Below are positions 35,650 through 44,463 of a stretch of DNA of 64,000 nt, piece by piece. The DNA lies in contig NZ_CP162102.1 in the NCBI RefSeq assembly GCF_042466665.1, positions 2,170,001-2,234,000 on the forward strand. The letters are read 5' to 3'. The translations under genes were made by a program, and so were the position numbers. This DNA comes from Peterkaempfera podocarpi. GTDB taxonomy: Bacteria; Actinomycetota; Actinomycetes; Streptomycetales; Streptomycetaceae. The notes under the pieces were generated by a model that saw only the letters and a program-made list of their open reading frames with translations, had not been told where the DNA came from and did not search any database. Numbering within the stretch: the first letter of the stretch is position 1; every line of letters begins with the position of its first letter.

Positions 35650-35856
35650 TCAGGCCACGTCTCGGTGGCGCTCGGCGTATGTGAATGCCAGGAACTCGTC
35701 CAGCTCCTCGTCCGACTCGAAGATGTCGGAGGACATCGCCTCCAGATCGGCCAGCGACCGGATCGGCCTGGCATTCTTCGCCCGGATCAGTTCTTCGACC
35801 GACAGACGAGGCCTACGCGGCGGAGTCACGGGCTGGTCAGCGCTGCTGGTGCTCAT
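35650..35856 (-). CDS. Putative antitoxin of the PIN toxin
   Basis: 68 residues from ATG 35856, with GGAGGT five bases upstream, a near-perfect ribosome site. The sequence (RPRLSVEELIRAKNARPIRS, then an acidic tail ESDEELDEFLAFTYAERHRD) has a basic start and an acidic C-terminal segment suited to wrapping the toxin's active site. There is no obvious AbrB or ribbon-helix-helix motif. Gene order antitoxin-toxin and the 7-base gap support the pairing. Confidence 0.72.
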   Translation of the reverse strand: MSTSSADQPVTPPRRPRLSVEELIRAKNARPIRSLADLEAMSSDIFESDEELDEFLAFTYAERHRDVA

Positions 35857-36201
35857 GGTGACCTCCACCTTCCGCCTGGTTGTCCGAACTGCCTGAGGCC
35901 AGGATAGGACCGCACACAGGCCTCCGGTACCGACTTCACCCTGCTGGGCGGTGCCCCGAATGCGCGTGCGCCGAAGAGCGCGGGTGGTGGCGCGATCCCG
36001 GGTCGCCGTCCTTCGCCTGGACCTGGTGGAGCGGGACCTCGGGCCGGCACTGCGGGCGGCCGGTGCAGGCGGACGCGCGCCAGGGCTCGGAGGGTCCCGA
36101 AGGGACCCACAGCGCGGACGCCCGGCTCCGCCCCGTCGCAGGGCCGTTCCGCGGGTGTCTGTCGGCCGGGAGCGGTCGTCCGGCACCGTAGGCTTGCGGC
36201 G
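35857..36201. other. Intergenic stretch, no gene supported
   Basis: 345 bases between the antitoxin start and the divergent pseudouridine synthase gene. It must contain both promoters. Short open frames exist on both strands but lack ribosome sites and family resemblance; I see no hairpin or repeat of note. Confidence 0.5.
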
Positions 36202-37146
36202 ATGAGACGCAAGCCCAAGGTGCCGCCCGCACCCCTGCCGCAGCGCGACGGGATCGACCCTGTCCGGCTGCGGCTGCCCCCCGAGGGTCCGTGGGCGACC
36301 GTACGCGACCACCTGGTGGAGCGACTGGCCGCGGCGGGCACGGACCGGATCGACGCGATGCTGCGGGACCGGGCCATCGTCGGGGTCGACGGGCCGGTGG
36401 CGGCGGACGCGCCCTTCGTCCCGGGGGCGTTCCTCTGGTTCCACCGCGAGCTGCCCGCCGAGGCGCCGGTGCCGTTCCCGGTGGAGGTGCTGCACCGCGA
36501 CGAGCAGCTGGTCGTGGTCGACAAACCGCACTTTCTGGCCACCACGCCGCGCGGCCGCCATGTCACCGAGACCGCCCTGGCCCGGCTCCGCCGCGACCTG
36601 GGGCTGCCCGCGCTCAGCCCGGCGCACCGGCTGGACCGGCTCACCGCCGGGCTGGCGATGTTCGTGGTCCGGCCGGAGCTGCGCGGTGCCTACCAGACGC
36701 TCTTCCGGGACCGGCTGGTGCGCAAGGAGTACGAGGCGGTGGCGCCGTACCGGGCGGGTCTGGAGCTGCCCCGCACGGTACGGAACCGGATCGTCAAGGA
36801 GCGCGGGGTGATCGCCGCCCGCGAGGAGGACGGCCCGGCCAACAGCGAGAGCCGGATCGAGCTGCTGGAGCGCCGCAGCACCCTGGGCCGCTACCGGCTG
36901 CTGCCCACCACCGGCCGCACCCACCAGCTGCGGCTGCACATGAGCGGCCTGGGGCTGCCCATCCTGGGCGACCCGGTGTACCCGCTGGTGCTGCCGGAGC
37001 CGGCCCATGACGACTTCCGGCGGCCGCTGCAACTGCTCGCCCGGGTCCTGGAGTTCACCGACCCGCTCACCGGGGAGCCGCGCCGCTTCGAGAGCCGGCG
37101 GCAGCTGGCCGCCTGGTCCTCCCCCGCCGGCTGGCCGGCCGGCTGA
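36202..37146 (+). CDS. RluA-family RNA pseudouridine synthase
   Basis: 314 residues. The catalytic motif is AHRLDRLTAGLAMF with Asp near residue 145; VEVLHRDEQLVVVDKPHFLA, YEAVAPYR and TGRTHQLRLHMSGLGLPILG are the remaining family blocks. An S4 domain is not evident at the N-terminus, which instead is a 75-residue stretch with an RDHLVERLAAAG helix. It isomerises uridine to pseudouridine in rRNA or tRNA; the target site cannot be inferred. Stands alone upstream of the phosphoglucomutase gene. Confidence 0.92.
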   Translation: MRRKPKVPPAPLPQRDGIDPVRLRLPPEGPWATVRDHLVERLAAAGTDRIDAMLRDRAIVGVDGPVAADAPFVPGAFLWFHRELPAEAPVPFPVEVLHRDEQLVVVDKPHFLATTPRGRHVTETALARLRRDLGLPALSPAHRLDRLTAGLAMFVVRPELRGAYQTLFRDRLVRKEYEAVAPYRAGLELPRTVRNRIVKERGVIAAREEDGPANSESRIELLERRSTLGRYRLLPTTGRTHQLRLHMSGLGLPILGDPVYPLVLPEPAHDDFRRPLQLLARVLEFTDPLTGEPRRFESRRQLAAWSSPAGWPAG

Positions 37147-37247
37147 CCGCGGTCCGCGGCCGTGGCACCCGCGCCGGGATTGGGCGGGCGGGTGGTCCGG
37201 AGCGGGCGGGGGCATGCGGGGTGCGGGGCCGGGGGAGGGGTGGAGGC

Positions 37248-37991
37248 ATGACGAGACTCGGTCTGCCGGACACCGTCCGGGCCTGCCTGTTCGATCTCGA
37301 CGGTGTGCTCACCAGGACCGCCGTCGTCCACGCCGCCGCCTGGAAGGAGATGTTCGACGACTTCCTGCGGCGTCGCGACGGCGCGGGATTCCGCCCCTTC
37401 GACCCGGTGGCCGACTACGACGAGTACGTCGACGGACGCCCGCGTGCCGACGGGGTCCGTACCTTCCTGGCCTCGCGCGGCATCGAACTGCCGGAGGGGT
37501 CGGACGACGATCCCCCGGAGCGCGACACCGTGCACGGTCTGGGCAACCGCAAGAACATCCTGGTGCTGGCGAAGATCCGCCAGGAGGGCGTGGAGGCCTA
37601 CCCCGGCTCGGTCCGCTTCGTGGAGGCGGTACGCGCGGCGGGTCTGCGCACCGCTGTGGTCTCCTCCAGTGCCAACTGCCGTGATGTGCTGGTGTCGGCC
37701 GGGATCGAGGGCCTCTTCGAGGTGCGGATCGACGGCGTGGTCGCCACGGAGCGCAAACTGCCCGGCAAGCCGCACCCCGACACCTTCCTGGAGGCCGCCC
37801 GGGAGTTGGGCGCGGAGCCGGCCGCAGCGGCGGTCTTCGAGGACGCCCTCGCCGGGATGGACGCCGGGCGGGCGGGCGCGTTCGGCTTCGTCGTGGGCGT
37901 GGACCGGGTCGGACAGGCCGAGGAGCTGCGCAGGCACGGCGCCGACACGGTCGTGCAGGACCTCGCCGAACTGCTGGAGGAGAAGGCGTGA
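37248..37991 (+). CDS. Beta-phosphoglucomutase (HAD superfamily)
   Basis: 247 residues from ATG 37248, with a strong GGAGG just upstream. HAD motif I is LFDLDGVLTRTAVVHA (nucleophile Asp16, acid/base Asp18), motif II TAVVSSSANC, motif III with Lys in KLPGKPHPDTF, motif IV AAVFEDALAGMDAG. HGLGNRKNILVL is the cap substrate loop of beta-PGM. It converts beta-glucose 1-phosphate to glucose 6-phosphate. It overlaps the GH65 gene (GTGA), which produces beta-glucose 1-phosphate, so the two form a disaccharide phosphorolysis pathway. Confidence 0.9.
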   Translation: MTRLGLPDTVRACLFDLDGVLTRTAVVHAAAWKEMFDDFLRRRDGAGFRPFDPVADYDEYVDGRPRADGVRTFLASRGIELPEGSDDDPPERDTVHGLGNRKNILVLAKIRQEGVEAYPGSVRFVEAVRAAGLRTAVVSSSANCRDVLVSAGIEGLFEVRIDGVVATERKLPGKPHPDTFLEAARELGAEPAAAAVFEDALAGMDAGRAGAFGFVVGVDRVGQAEELRRHGADTVVQDLAELLEEKA

Positions 37992-40333
37992 TCACCCATC
38001 CCGCATTCGCGGTCGAGCCGTGGGTCCTGCGCGAGACCGAACTCAACCTGGATGTGCTGCCGCAGAGCGAGTCGGTGTTCGCGCTCTCCAACGGCCATGT
38101 CGGCTGGCGCGGCAACCTCGACGAGGGCGAGCCGCACGGGCTGCCCGGCTCCTATCTCAACGGGGTGTTCGAGCTACGTCCGCTGCCCTACGCGGAGGCG
38201 GGCTTCGGCTACCCGGAGTCCGGCCAGACGGTCATCAACGTCACCAACGGCAAGGTGATCCGGCTGCTGGTGGACGACGAACCGTTCGATGTGCGCTACG
38301 GGAAGCTGCACTCCCACGAGCGGGTGCTGGACCTGCGCAGCGGGCTGCTCCACCGCACCTGCGTATGGACCTCCCCGGCCGGCATCACGGTGAAGGTCCG
38401 CTCGACCCGGCTGGTCTCCTTCACCCAGCGGTCGATCGCGGCGGTGGCCTACGAGGTGGAGCCGCTCGACGAGGAGGTGCGGGTGGTGGTCCAGTCCGAG
38501 CTGGTCGCCAATGAGCAGCTCCCCCAGGGCGCCGGCGACCCGCGGGTGTCGGCGGCGCTGGAGTCGCCGCTGGGCGCCGAGGAGAACTACGCCCACGGCG
38601 CGCGGATGCGGCTGCTGCACTGCACCTCACGCAGCGGTCTGCGGGTGGCCGCCGCGGCCGACCACGTCATCAGCGGCCCGGACACCACCCGCACCTCCAG
38701 CGAGAGCAGCCCGGACGTGGCCCGGCTCACCGTCACCTCGGTGCTGAGGCCGGGCTCGGCGCTGCGGCTGGAGAAGCTGGTCTCCTACGGCTGGTCGGGG
38801 GTCCGCTCCCAGCCGGCCGTGCGGGACCAGGCGGAGGCGGCGCTGGCCGGGGCCTCGTCCACGGGCTGGCAGGGGCTGGTGGACCAGCAGCGCAGTTATC
38901 TGGACGACTTCTGGGCGCGGGCGGATGTCGAGGTCGAGGGGGACGCGGAGATCCAGCAGGCGGTGCGGTTCGGGCTCTTCCATGTGCTCCAGGCCGGCGC
39001 CCGGGCCGAGGAGCGGGCCATCCCGGCCAAGGGCCTCACCGGCTCCGGCTACGACGGGCACTCGTTCTGGGACAGCGAGACCTTTGTGCTGCCGCTGCTC
39101 ACCTACACCTCGCCGGGCGCGGTGGCCGAGGCGCTGCGCTGGCGCCAGTCCACCCTGCCCGCCGCCCGGGAGCGCGCCGCCCAGCTGGGCCTGAAGGGTG
39201 CCACCTTCCCCTGGCGGACCATCGACGGCCAGGAGTGCTCCGCGTACTGGCCGGCCGGCACCGCGGCCTTCCATGTCAACGCCGATGTGGCGGACGCGGT
39301 GGTGCGTTATCTCTCGGCCACGGCCGACGAGGCCTTCGAGCGGGACACCGCGGTGGAACTGCTGGTGGAGACCGCCCGGCTGTGGCGTTCGCTGGGGCAC
39401 CACGACCACCGCGGGCAGTTCCACATCGACGGGGTGACCGGGCCGGACGAGTACAGCGCGGTCTCGGACGACAACACCTTCACCAACCTGATGGCCCAGG
39501 CCAACCTGCGGGCCGCCGCCGACATCGTGGAGCGCCACCCCGACCTGGGGGCGGCGATGAAGGTGGACGACGAGGAGACGTCCGCCTGGCGCGACGCGGC
39601 CGAGGCGATGACGATTCCGTACAGCGCCACGGCAGAGGTGCACGAGCAGTCCGCCGGCTTCACCGGGCACCAGGCGTGGGACTTCGCCGGGACCCGGCCG
39701 GACCAGTACCCGCTGATGCTGCACTTCCCCTACTTCGACATCTACCGCAAGCAGGTGGTCAAGCAGGCCGACCTGGTGCTGGCGATGATGCTGCGCCCCG
39801 AGGCCTTCGACGACGAGCAGAAGGCCCGGAACTTCGCCTACTACGAGGCCCTGACGGTACGTGACTCCTCGCTGTCCGCCTGCTGCCAGGCGGTGATGGC
39901 CGCCGAGGTCGGCCATCTGCGACTGGCCTGGGACTATCTGGGCGAGGCGGCCCTGATGGATCTGAAGGACCTGGAGCACAACACCCGCGACGGGCTGCAC
40001 ATCGCCTCGCTGGCCGGCACCTGGATCGCGCTGGTCTACGGCTTCGGCGGGATGCGGCACCATGCGGACACCCTGGCGTTCGCACCGCGGCTGCCGGAGA
40101 AGCTGGCCGGGCTGACCTTCACGGTGGTGGTGCGCAGCCGGCGGCTGAGGGTGGAGATCACCGCCGACGCCGCCGTCTACACCCTGGTGGAGGGCGCGCC
40201 CCTGGAGGTCTCCCACTACGGGCAGCCGGTCACGGTCGCCGGCAAGGATCCGCAGACCCTTCCGATCCCCGCCCCGCCGGCCCGGCCGGAGCCCCAGCAG
40301 CCGCCCGGACGCCGCCCCGGCCGGCGCTCCTGA
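37988..40333 (+). CDS. Glycoside hydrolase family 65 phosphorylase (maltose/trehalose type)
   Basis: 781 residues from GTG 37988. N-terminal beta-sandwich (ETELNLDVLPQSESVFALSN, GLPGSYLNGVFE) followed by the alpha6/alpha6 barrel; the general acid is the Glu of DGVTGPDEYSAV (about 486), with GHSFWDSETFVLPLL and DGLHIASLAGTW as further family blocks. It cleaves maltose, trehalose or a related alpha-disaccharide with phosphate to glucose plus beta-glucose 1-phosphate. The paired beta-phosphoglucomutase fits. The specificity cannot be fixed from motifs. The same two-gene order occurs in mycobacteria. A hairpin follows. Confidence 0.92.
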   Translation: MITHPAFAVEPWVLRETELNLDVLPQSESVFALSNGHVGWRGNLDEGEPHGLPGSYLNGVFELRPLPYAEAGFGYPESGQTVINVTNGKVIRLLVDDEPFDVRYGKLHSHERVLDLRSGLLHRTCVWTSPAGITVKVRSTRLVSFTQRSIAAVAYEVEPLDEEVRVVVQSELVANEQLPQGAGDPRVSAALESPLGAEENYAHGARMRLLHCTSRSGLRVAAAADHVISGPDTTRTSSESSPDVARLTVTSVLRPGSALRLEKLVSYGWSGVRSQPAVRDQAEAALAGASSTGWQGLVDQQRSYLDDFWARADVEVEGDAEIQQAVRFGLFHVLQAGARAEERAIPAKGLTGSGYDGHSFWDSETFVLPLLTYTSPGAVAEALRWRQSTLPAARERAAQLGLKGATFPWRTIDGQECSAYWPAGTAAFHVNADVADAVVRYLSATADEAFERDTAVELLVETARLWRSLGHHDHRGQFHIDGVTGPDEYSAVSDDNTFTNLMAQANLRAAADIVERHPDLGAAMKVDDEETSAWRDAAEAMTIPYSATAEVHEQSAGFTGHQAWDFAGTRPDQYPLMLHFPYFDIYRKQVVKQADLVLAMMLRPEAFDDEQKARNFAYYEALTVRDSSLSACCQAVMAAEVGHLRLAWDYLGEAALMDLKDLEHNTRDGLHIASLAGTWIALVYGFGGMRHHADTLAFAPRLPEKLAGLTFTVVVRSRRLRVEITADAAVYTLVEGAPLEVSHYGQPVTVAGKDPQTLPIPAPPARPEPQQPPGRRPGRRS

Positions 40334-40380
40334 CCGCGGCGGGCCGTGGCCCGGCTGCCGGGCCACGGCCCGAACCGCGG
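40334..40380 (+). terminator. Hairpin terminator after the GH65 gene
   Basis: A 15-bp perfect stem, CGGGCCGTGGCCCGG, with a CTG loop (40340-40372) is extended by flanking CCGCGG/CCGCGG across an AA bulge. It starts directly after the stop codon. Confidence 0.7.
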
Positions 40381-40428
40381 CCCGATCCGTAGCCCGATCC
40401 GTAGCCCGATCCGTGGCCCGATCCGTGG
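40381..40428 (+). repeat. Four tandem 12-bp repeats
   Basis: CCCGATCCGTAG and variants CCCGATCCGTGG are repeated four times head to tail, directly after the GH65 terminator and about 110 bases before the P450 start. The repeats could be a regulator site, or slippage of GC-rich sequence. No function can be assigned. Confidence 0.75.
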
Positions 40429-40538
40429 CGCGGTTCATGGCCGGTTTTGGCTTCTGGCCCGGGGCGGGGCCCGAGTCTAACGTTTCGTCAGGTACGCGCC
40501 ATCCGTCGTTTCCCAGGCCCTCAGGGCCAGGAGGTCGT

Positions 40539-41747
40539 ATGTCCGTCACCCCCGGCCAGAGCGTCCCCGAGCAGCCTCTGGTCCCCCTGCACTGCCTCCG
40601 GTTCGCCGAGCCGGGCCCGCCGCGGCAGGCCGCGCTGCCCAACGACACCCCGGTGTGGCTGGTGAGCCGCCACCGCGACGCCCGGCAGGTCCTCACCGAC
40701 CCGGCGTTCGGCCGCGCACTGCTGTACGCGCCGGACGCACCCCCGCTCACCAGCACACCCAACATGCTGGACGACCCCGACTCCCTGCTCAACCAGGACG
40801 GCCCCGACCACCAGCGGCTGCGCCGCACCGTCCAGCGCGCCTTCACCCCGCGGGCCGTCGCCCGCTGGCGGCCCTGGGTCGCCGCCGTCGTCGAGCAGCT
40901 GGTGGACGACCTGGTGAAGAGCGGGCCGCCGGCCGACGCGGTGGCCGGCTTCAGCACCCCGCTGCCGGTCGCGGTGATCTCCCGGCTGATGGCTCTGGAC
41001 GGGCTGGACCAGGACCGGATGCGGCACTGGAGCAATCTGGCGCTCTCCGACTCCAGCCACTCCCCCGAGGAGGTGGGGGCTGCGCTGCGGGAGTTCGGCG
41101 CCTTCGCCGCGCAGCTGATCGCCGAACGCCGCCGGGACCCCGGCGAGGACCTGGTGAGCACTCTGCTGGCGGCGGCCGCGGCGGAGGGCTCCATCCCCGA
41201 ACGGCAGCTGGTGAGCCTGGTCTGCGGCCTGGTGGTGGGCGGCCATGAGACCACCATGACGTCCCTGGGCAATGCGCTGGTGTACCTGCTCAGCGAGGCC
41301 CCGGAGAGCTGGGCCCGGCTGGGCGCGGACGAGGAGGCGGCCGGGGTGGCCGTGGAGCAGCTGCTGCGGTCCATTCCGCTGGGCGAGCCCAGGGAGCTGC
41401 CCGGCACCGCGCGCCGGGCGTCGGTGGCGGTGGAGGTCGGCGGCGTGACCATTCCGGCCGGTGCGGTGGTCGCCGTGCAGAGCCAGATCGCCAACCGCGA
41501 TCCCGAGGTCTATGCCGAGGGCCAGTTCGGTGACCTGTTCGCGCCGCTGCCCGCCCCCAGCCTGACCTTCGGCGCCGGACCGCACCACTGCCTGGGGGCC
41601 TGGCTGGCCCGGATGGAGATGCAGCTGGCCCTGCACCGGCTCTCGGCCCGGCTGCCGGGCCTGCGGCTCGCCGAACCGGTCGAGGCCATCGACTGGCGGC
41701 GGGGAAGCATCACCCGCAGCCCGCAGCGACTGACGGTGGTCTGGTGA
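40539..41747 (+). CDS. Cytochrome P450 with variant K-helix motif
   Basis: 402 residues from ATG 40539 (AGGAGG four bases upstream). Heme-binding loop LTFGAGPHHCLGAWLAR with Cys near 350 is canonical; I-helix oxygen-activation motif VVGGHETTMTS is canonical. The K-helix reads AVEQLLRSIP where actinobacterial P450s read AVEELLRY; the Glu of the ExxR motif is therefore Gln (QLLR). The PERF-like region is IANRDPEVY. A coupled ferredoxin gene overlaps the stop (GTGA), so the P450 is expected to be functional with that electron donor. The substrate is unknown; no biosynthetic gene cluster surrounds it. Confidence 0.9.
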   Translation: MSVTPGQSVPEQPLVPLHCLRFAEPGPPRQAALPNDTPVWLVSRHRDARQVLTDPAFGRALLYAPDAPPLTSTPNMLDDPDSLLNQDGPDHQRLRRTVQRAFTPRAVARWRPWVAAVVEQLVDDLVKSGPPADAVAGFSTPLPVAVISRLMALDGLDQDRMRHWSNLALSDSSHSPEEVGAALREFGAFAAQLIAERRRDPGEDLVSTLLAAAAAEGSIPERQLVSLVCGLVVGGHETTMTSLGNALVYLLSEAPESWARLGADEEAAGVAVEQLLRSIPLGEPRELPGTARRASVAVEVGGVTIPAGAVVAVQSQIANRDPEVYAEGQFGDLFAPLPAPSLTFGAGPHHCLGAWLARMEMQLALHRLSARLPGLRLAEPVEAIDWRRGSITRSPQRLTVVW

Positions 41748-41998
41748 GCGGCCCCGGCGGCCCGGGTACGGCCGGGGAACTGGTGGTCCGGGTCGACCGG
41801 GAGCGCTGTGTGGGCACCGGTCTGTGCGCGGGTGCCGCTCCGGGCGACTTCGAGCTGGGCCCGGACGGCAAGTCCCGCCCCCTCCGCGACACCACCGCTC
41901 CGTCCGACGGCCTCTCGGAGGCGGCCGAGTACTGCCCGGTGGAGGCCATCACCGTCCTCGACGCCGCCACCGGCCGCCGGGTGGCCCCGGTGGACTGA
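41744..41998 (+). CDS. 3Fe-4S ferredoxin, P450 partner
   Basis: 84 residues from GTG 41744 overlapping the P450 stop. RVDRERCVGTGLCAGAAPGD and AEYCPVEAITVLD show the three-Cys pattern (CxxxxxC plus Cys-Pro) of Streptomyces 3Fe-4S ferredoxins that pass electrons to P450s. The residue between the first two Cys (Gly-Thr-Gly) replaces the fourth cluster ligand, supporting a 3Fe-4S centre. No ferredoxin reductase is linked. Confidence 0.9.
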   Translation: MSGPGGPGTAGELVVRVDRERCVGTGLCAGAAPGDFELGPDGKSRPLRDTTAPSDGLSEAAEYCPVEAITVLDAATGRRVAPVD

Positions 41999-42019
41999 GC
42001 CACCGCGACCGGGGTCCGC

Positions 42020-42069
42020 CGCGTCCCGGTCGGCACGGACACAGCCGCTGCCGTGCCGACCGGGACGCG
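42020..42069. terminator. Perfect 19-bp hairpin, bidirectional
   Basis: CGCGTCCCGGTCGGCACGG at 42020-42038 pairs without mismatch with 42051-42069 across a 12-base loop. It lies 22 bases past the ferredoxin stop and about 110 bases past the convergent DUF4032 gene's stop. Confidence 0.75.
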
Positions 42070-42179
42070 CGGCTGTCCGGGTGCTTCCGTGGCCGCCCCG
42101 GGGCGTACGCCCGCTGCCGCCGCCGGGACGGCCGACCACCGCGGGCCGCCCGTGGGCGTGCACCGACGTACGGCGGTGC

Positions 42180-43412
42180 TCAGTCCTCCAGCGCGGCCAC
42201 CGGGTCGGGGAGGTGCACCAGGACGTTGCGCACATAGTCCTCGACCGCGTGCTCCAGGCCCACGTCGCCCTCCTGCTGCTCGGAGAGGTACCAGCGGTGC
42301 TCCAGGATCTCGTGGTAGAGCTGGGCGGTGTCCATCCGGGCGCGCAGCGCCTTCGGCACCAGCCGCACCGTGGGCCGGAACACCTCCCGCACCCAGCGGT
42401 GGGCCACCACCTCGCGGCTGGCGCTCAGCGGGTCGCCGGGCAGGTAGTCGTCCTGGTGGGCGGTGTAGGTCTCCAGGTCGTTCAGCAGGCTGCGGGCCTG
42501 GTTCTCCTCGGCGTCCAGGCCGGTGAGGCGCAGCAGCTGGCGCTGGTGGTGCCCGGCGTCGACGGCCTTGGGCAGGATGGTGACCTTGGCGCCGTCCGGG
42601 GAGTGCTGGATCTGCATCTCGGCGACGTCGAAGCCCAGCTCGTTCAGACGGCGGATGCGGTCGTCGATCTTGTGACGGAAGTTGCGGGAGTAGACCGACG
42701 CGCGGGTGAGCTCGTGCCACAGGTCCGCGTAGCGGGCCGCCAGGGCGTCTCCGAAGGAGACCGGGTCGACGGAGGGGTGCAGTGAGCCGCCCGCCTCCAG
42801 GTCCATCAGCTCCCCCGCGACATTGACCCGGGCGATCTCGATGTCGTACGCCCGCTGGCCGTCGCTGAGCTGGGGCTGGAGCTGGCCGGTCTCCGCGTCC
42901 ACCAGATAGGCCGCGTAGGCGCCGGCGTCCCGGCGGAAGAGGGTGTTGGACAGCGAGCAGTCGCCCCAGGCGAAGCCCACCAGGTGCAGCCGGACCAGCA
43001 GCACCGCCAGGGCGTCCAGCAGCCGGTTGACGGTGCTGGGCCGCATCGTGGTCTCGAACATCGCGCGGTAGGGCATCGAGCCCTTGAGGTGGTGGGTGAT
43101 CAGCACCGGCTCCAGTGCCTCGACCCCGCCGTCGGTGCGGCCGGTCACCACCGCGACCGGCTCCACGGCCGGCACCCCCAGCCGGTGCAGGTCGCGCAGC
43201 AGCCCGTACTCGCGGACCGCGTTGAACTCGCCGACCTCCTTCACCGCCACCACTTCGCCGCCGGCCCTGGCGAACCGCACCACATGCCGGGAGATACCAC
43301 GGGGCAGCGCGACCAGCTGCTCGGCGGGCCATTCCTCCAGCGGCACCTGCCACGGCAGTTCGAGGAGCAGGCCGGGGTGCTCCGGCGCGGCGGCGGTGAT
43401 CTGGAAGCTCAT
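42180..43412 (-). CDS. DUF4032 protein (kinase-like fold)
   Basis: 410 residues from ATG 43412. The first 250 residues look like a lipopolysaccharide-kinase/RIO-type fold: VVAVKEVGEFNAVREYGLLR (the lysine motif), LHLVGFAWGDCSLSNTLFRR (the H/GD catalytic-loop equivalent), and AYLVDAETGQ (DFG-like DAE). The C-terminal DUF4032 block includes FRHKIDDRIRRLNELGFDVA and HEILEHRWYLSEQQ. It is widespread in actinobacteria; function unknown, kinase activity only inferred. Single gene, divergent from the F420 oxidoreductase. Confidence 0.88.
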   Translation of the reverse strand: MSFQITAAAPEHPGLLLELPWQVPLEEWPAEQLVALPRGISRHVVRFARAGGEVVAVKEVGEFNAVREYGLLRDLHRLGVPAVEPVAVVTGRTDGGVEALEPVLITHHLKGSMPYRAMFETTMRPSTVNRLLDALAVLLVRLHLVGFAWGDCSLSNTLFRRDAGAYAAYLVDAETGQLQPQLSDGQRAYDIEIARVNVAGELMDLEAGGSLHPSVDPVSFGDALAARYADLWHELTRASVYSRNFRHKIDDRIRRLNELGFDVAEMQIQHSPDGAKVTILPKAVDAGHHQRQLLRLTGLDAEENQARSLLNDLETYTAHQDDYLPGDPLSASREVVAHRWVREVFRPTVRLVPKALRARMDTAQLYHEILEHRWYLSEQQEGDVGLEHAVEDYVRNVLVHLPDPVAALED

Positions 43413-43560
43413 GGGGGAAATTGTGCGGGATCGGGCGGGCAGCGGGCATCCGCCGCCCGCCAGGCGAGACCGCCGCGGCCGTGCCCGTCCCGGGAACATT
43501 CACCGCACGGGAGAGGTTGCCGCCCGCGGAGACAACCGAACAACGAGGGGACGCTCAGCC

Positions 43561-44436
43561 ATGTCGCTCAAGCAGGCAGTGGGACGGTTCGGCATCTGGA
43601 GCGCGGAGCTGCGCTCCGACGACCCGGCCGTCGACGGGGAGATCCGGGAGGCGGCCGCGGAGCTGGAGGAGCTGGGCTTCGGCGCCCTCTGGCTGGGCAG
43701 CAGCAGCTCGGTGGCGCACGGCCGCCGACTGGTGGAGGCGACCTCCGCCGTCACGGTGGCCACCGGCATCATCTCCATCTGGCAGCACGACGCAGCCGCG
43801 GTGGCCGCGGAGACCGCGGCGCTGGAGCGTGACCGTCCCGGCCGCTTCCTGCTGGGGATCGGGGCGAGCCACGCCAAGCTGGCGGCGGACTACCGGCGGC
43901 CCTTCTCCGCGACGCGGGCCTATCTGGACGCGCTGGACGCCGCGCCCGAGCCGGTGCCGGCCGAGCGGCGGGTGCTGGCCGCGCTCGGCCCCAGGATGCT
44001 GGCGCTGGCCGCGGAGCGGTCCGCCGGGGCGCACCCCTATCTGGTGACGGCCGAGCACACCGCGCAGGCCCGGGAGGCGCTGGGGCCGGAGCCGCTGCTG
44101 GCGCCGGAGCTCAAGGTGGTCCTGGAGGCCGATCCGGAGCGGGCGCGCGCCCTCGGCCGCGCGATCCTCTCCCGCTACCTGGTGCTGCCCAACTACACCG
44201 CCAGCCTGGAGCGTCTGGGCTTCGGCGAGGACGACTTCCGCGACGGCGGCAGCGACCGGCTGGTGGACGCGGTGGTGGTCTGGGGCGGGCCGGAGGAGAT
44301 CCGCAAGCGGGTCGCCGAGTTCCATGCGGCGGGGGCCGACCATGTGGCGCTCCAGGTGGTCGACGGCAGCGGCCGGAGCGGCCTGCCGCGGGCCGGCTGG
44401 CGCCGTCTCGCCGAGGTGCTGGAGCCGCGCGGCTGA
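43561..44436 (+). CDS. F420-dependent LLM-class oxidoreductase
   Basis: 291 residues. Luciferase-like TIM barrel: GFGALWLGSSSSVAHG, VATGIISIWQHDAAAVAAE, PGRFLLGIGASHAKLAADYR, and the C-terminal VVWGGPEEIRKRVAEFHAAG with DHVALQVV. This is the TIGR03620-type F420 family common in streptomycetes and mycobacteria. It should transfer hydride between F420 and an unknown organic substrate. The ribosome site is GGGGA nine bases upstream. Confidence 0.88.
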   Translation: MSLKQAVGRFGIWSAELRSDDPAVDGEIREAAAELEELGFGALWLGSSSSVAHGRRLVEATSAVTVATGIISIWQHDAAAVAAETAALERDRPGRFLLGIGASHAKLAADYRRPFSATRAYLDALDAAPEPVPAERRVLAALGPRMLALAAERSAGAHPYLVTAEHTAQAREALGPEPLLAPELKVVLEADPERARALGRAILSRYLVLPNYTASLERLGFGEDDFRDGGSDRLVDAVVVWGGPEEIRKRVAEFHAAGADHVALQVVDGSGRSGLPRAGWRRLAEVLEPRG

Positions 44437-44463
44437 GCCCCGGCCCCGCTCCGGGCGCCCCGG

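Noticed and set aside
35880..36191. Small frame with CPECAC between the antitoxin and pseudouridine synthase genes
   Set aside because: No ribosome site and no recognisable zinc-finger family; third-position bias is not that of a streptomycete gene.
40381..40428. CRISPR-like array
   Set aside because: Units are 12 bp with no spacers; tandem repeat only.
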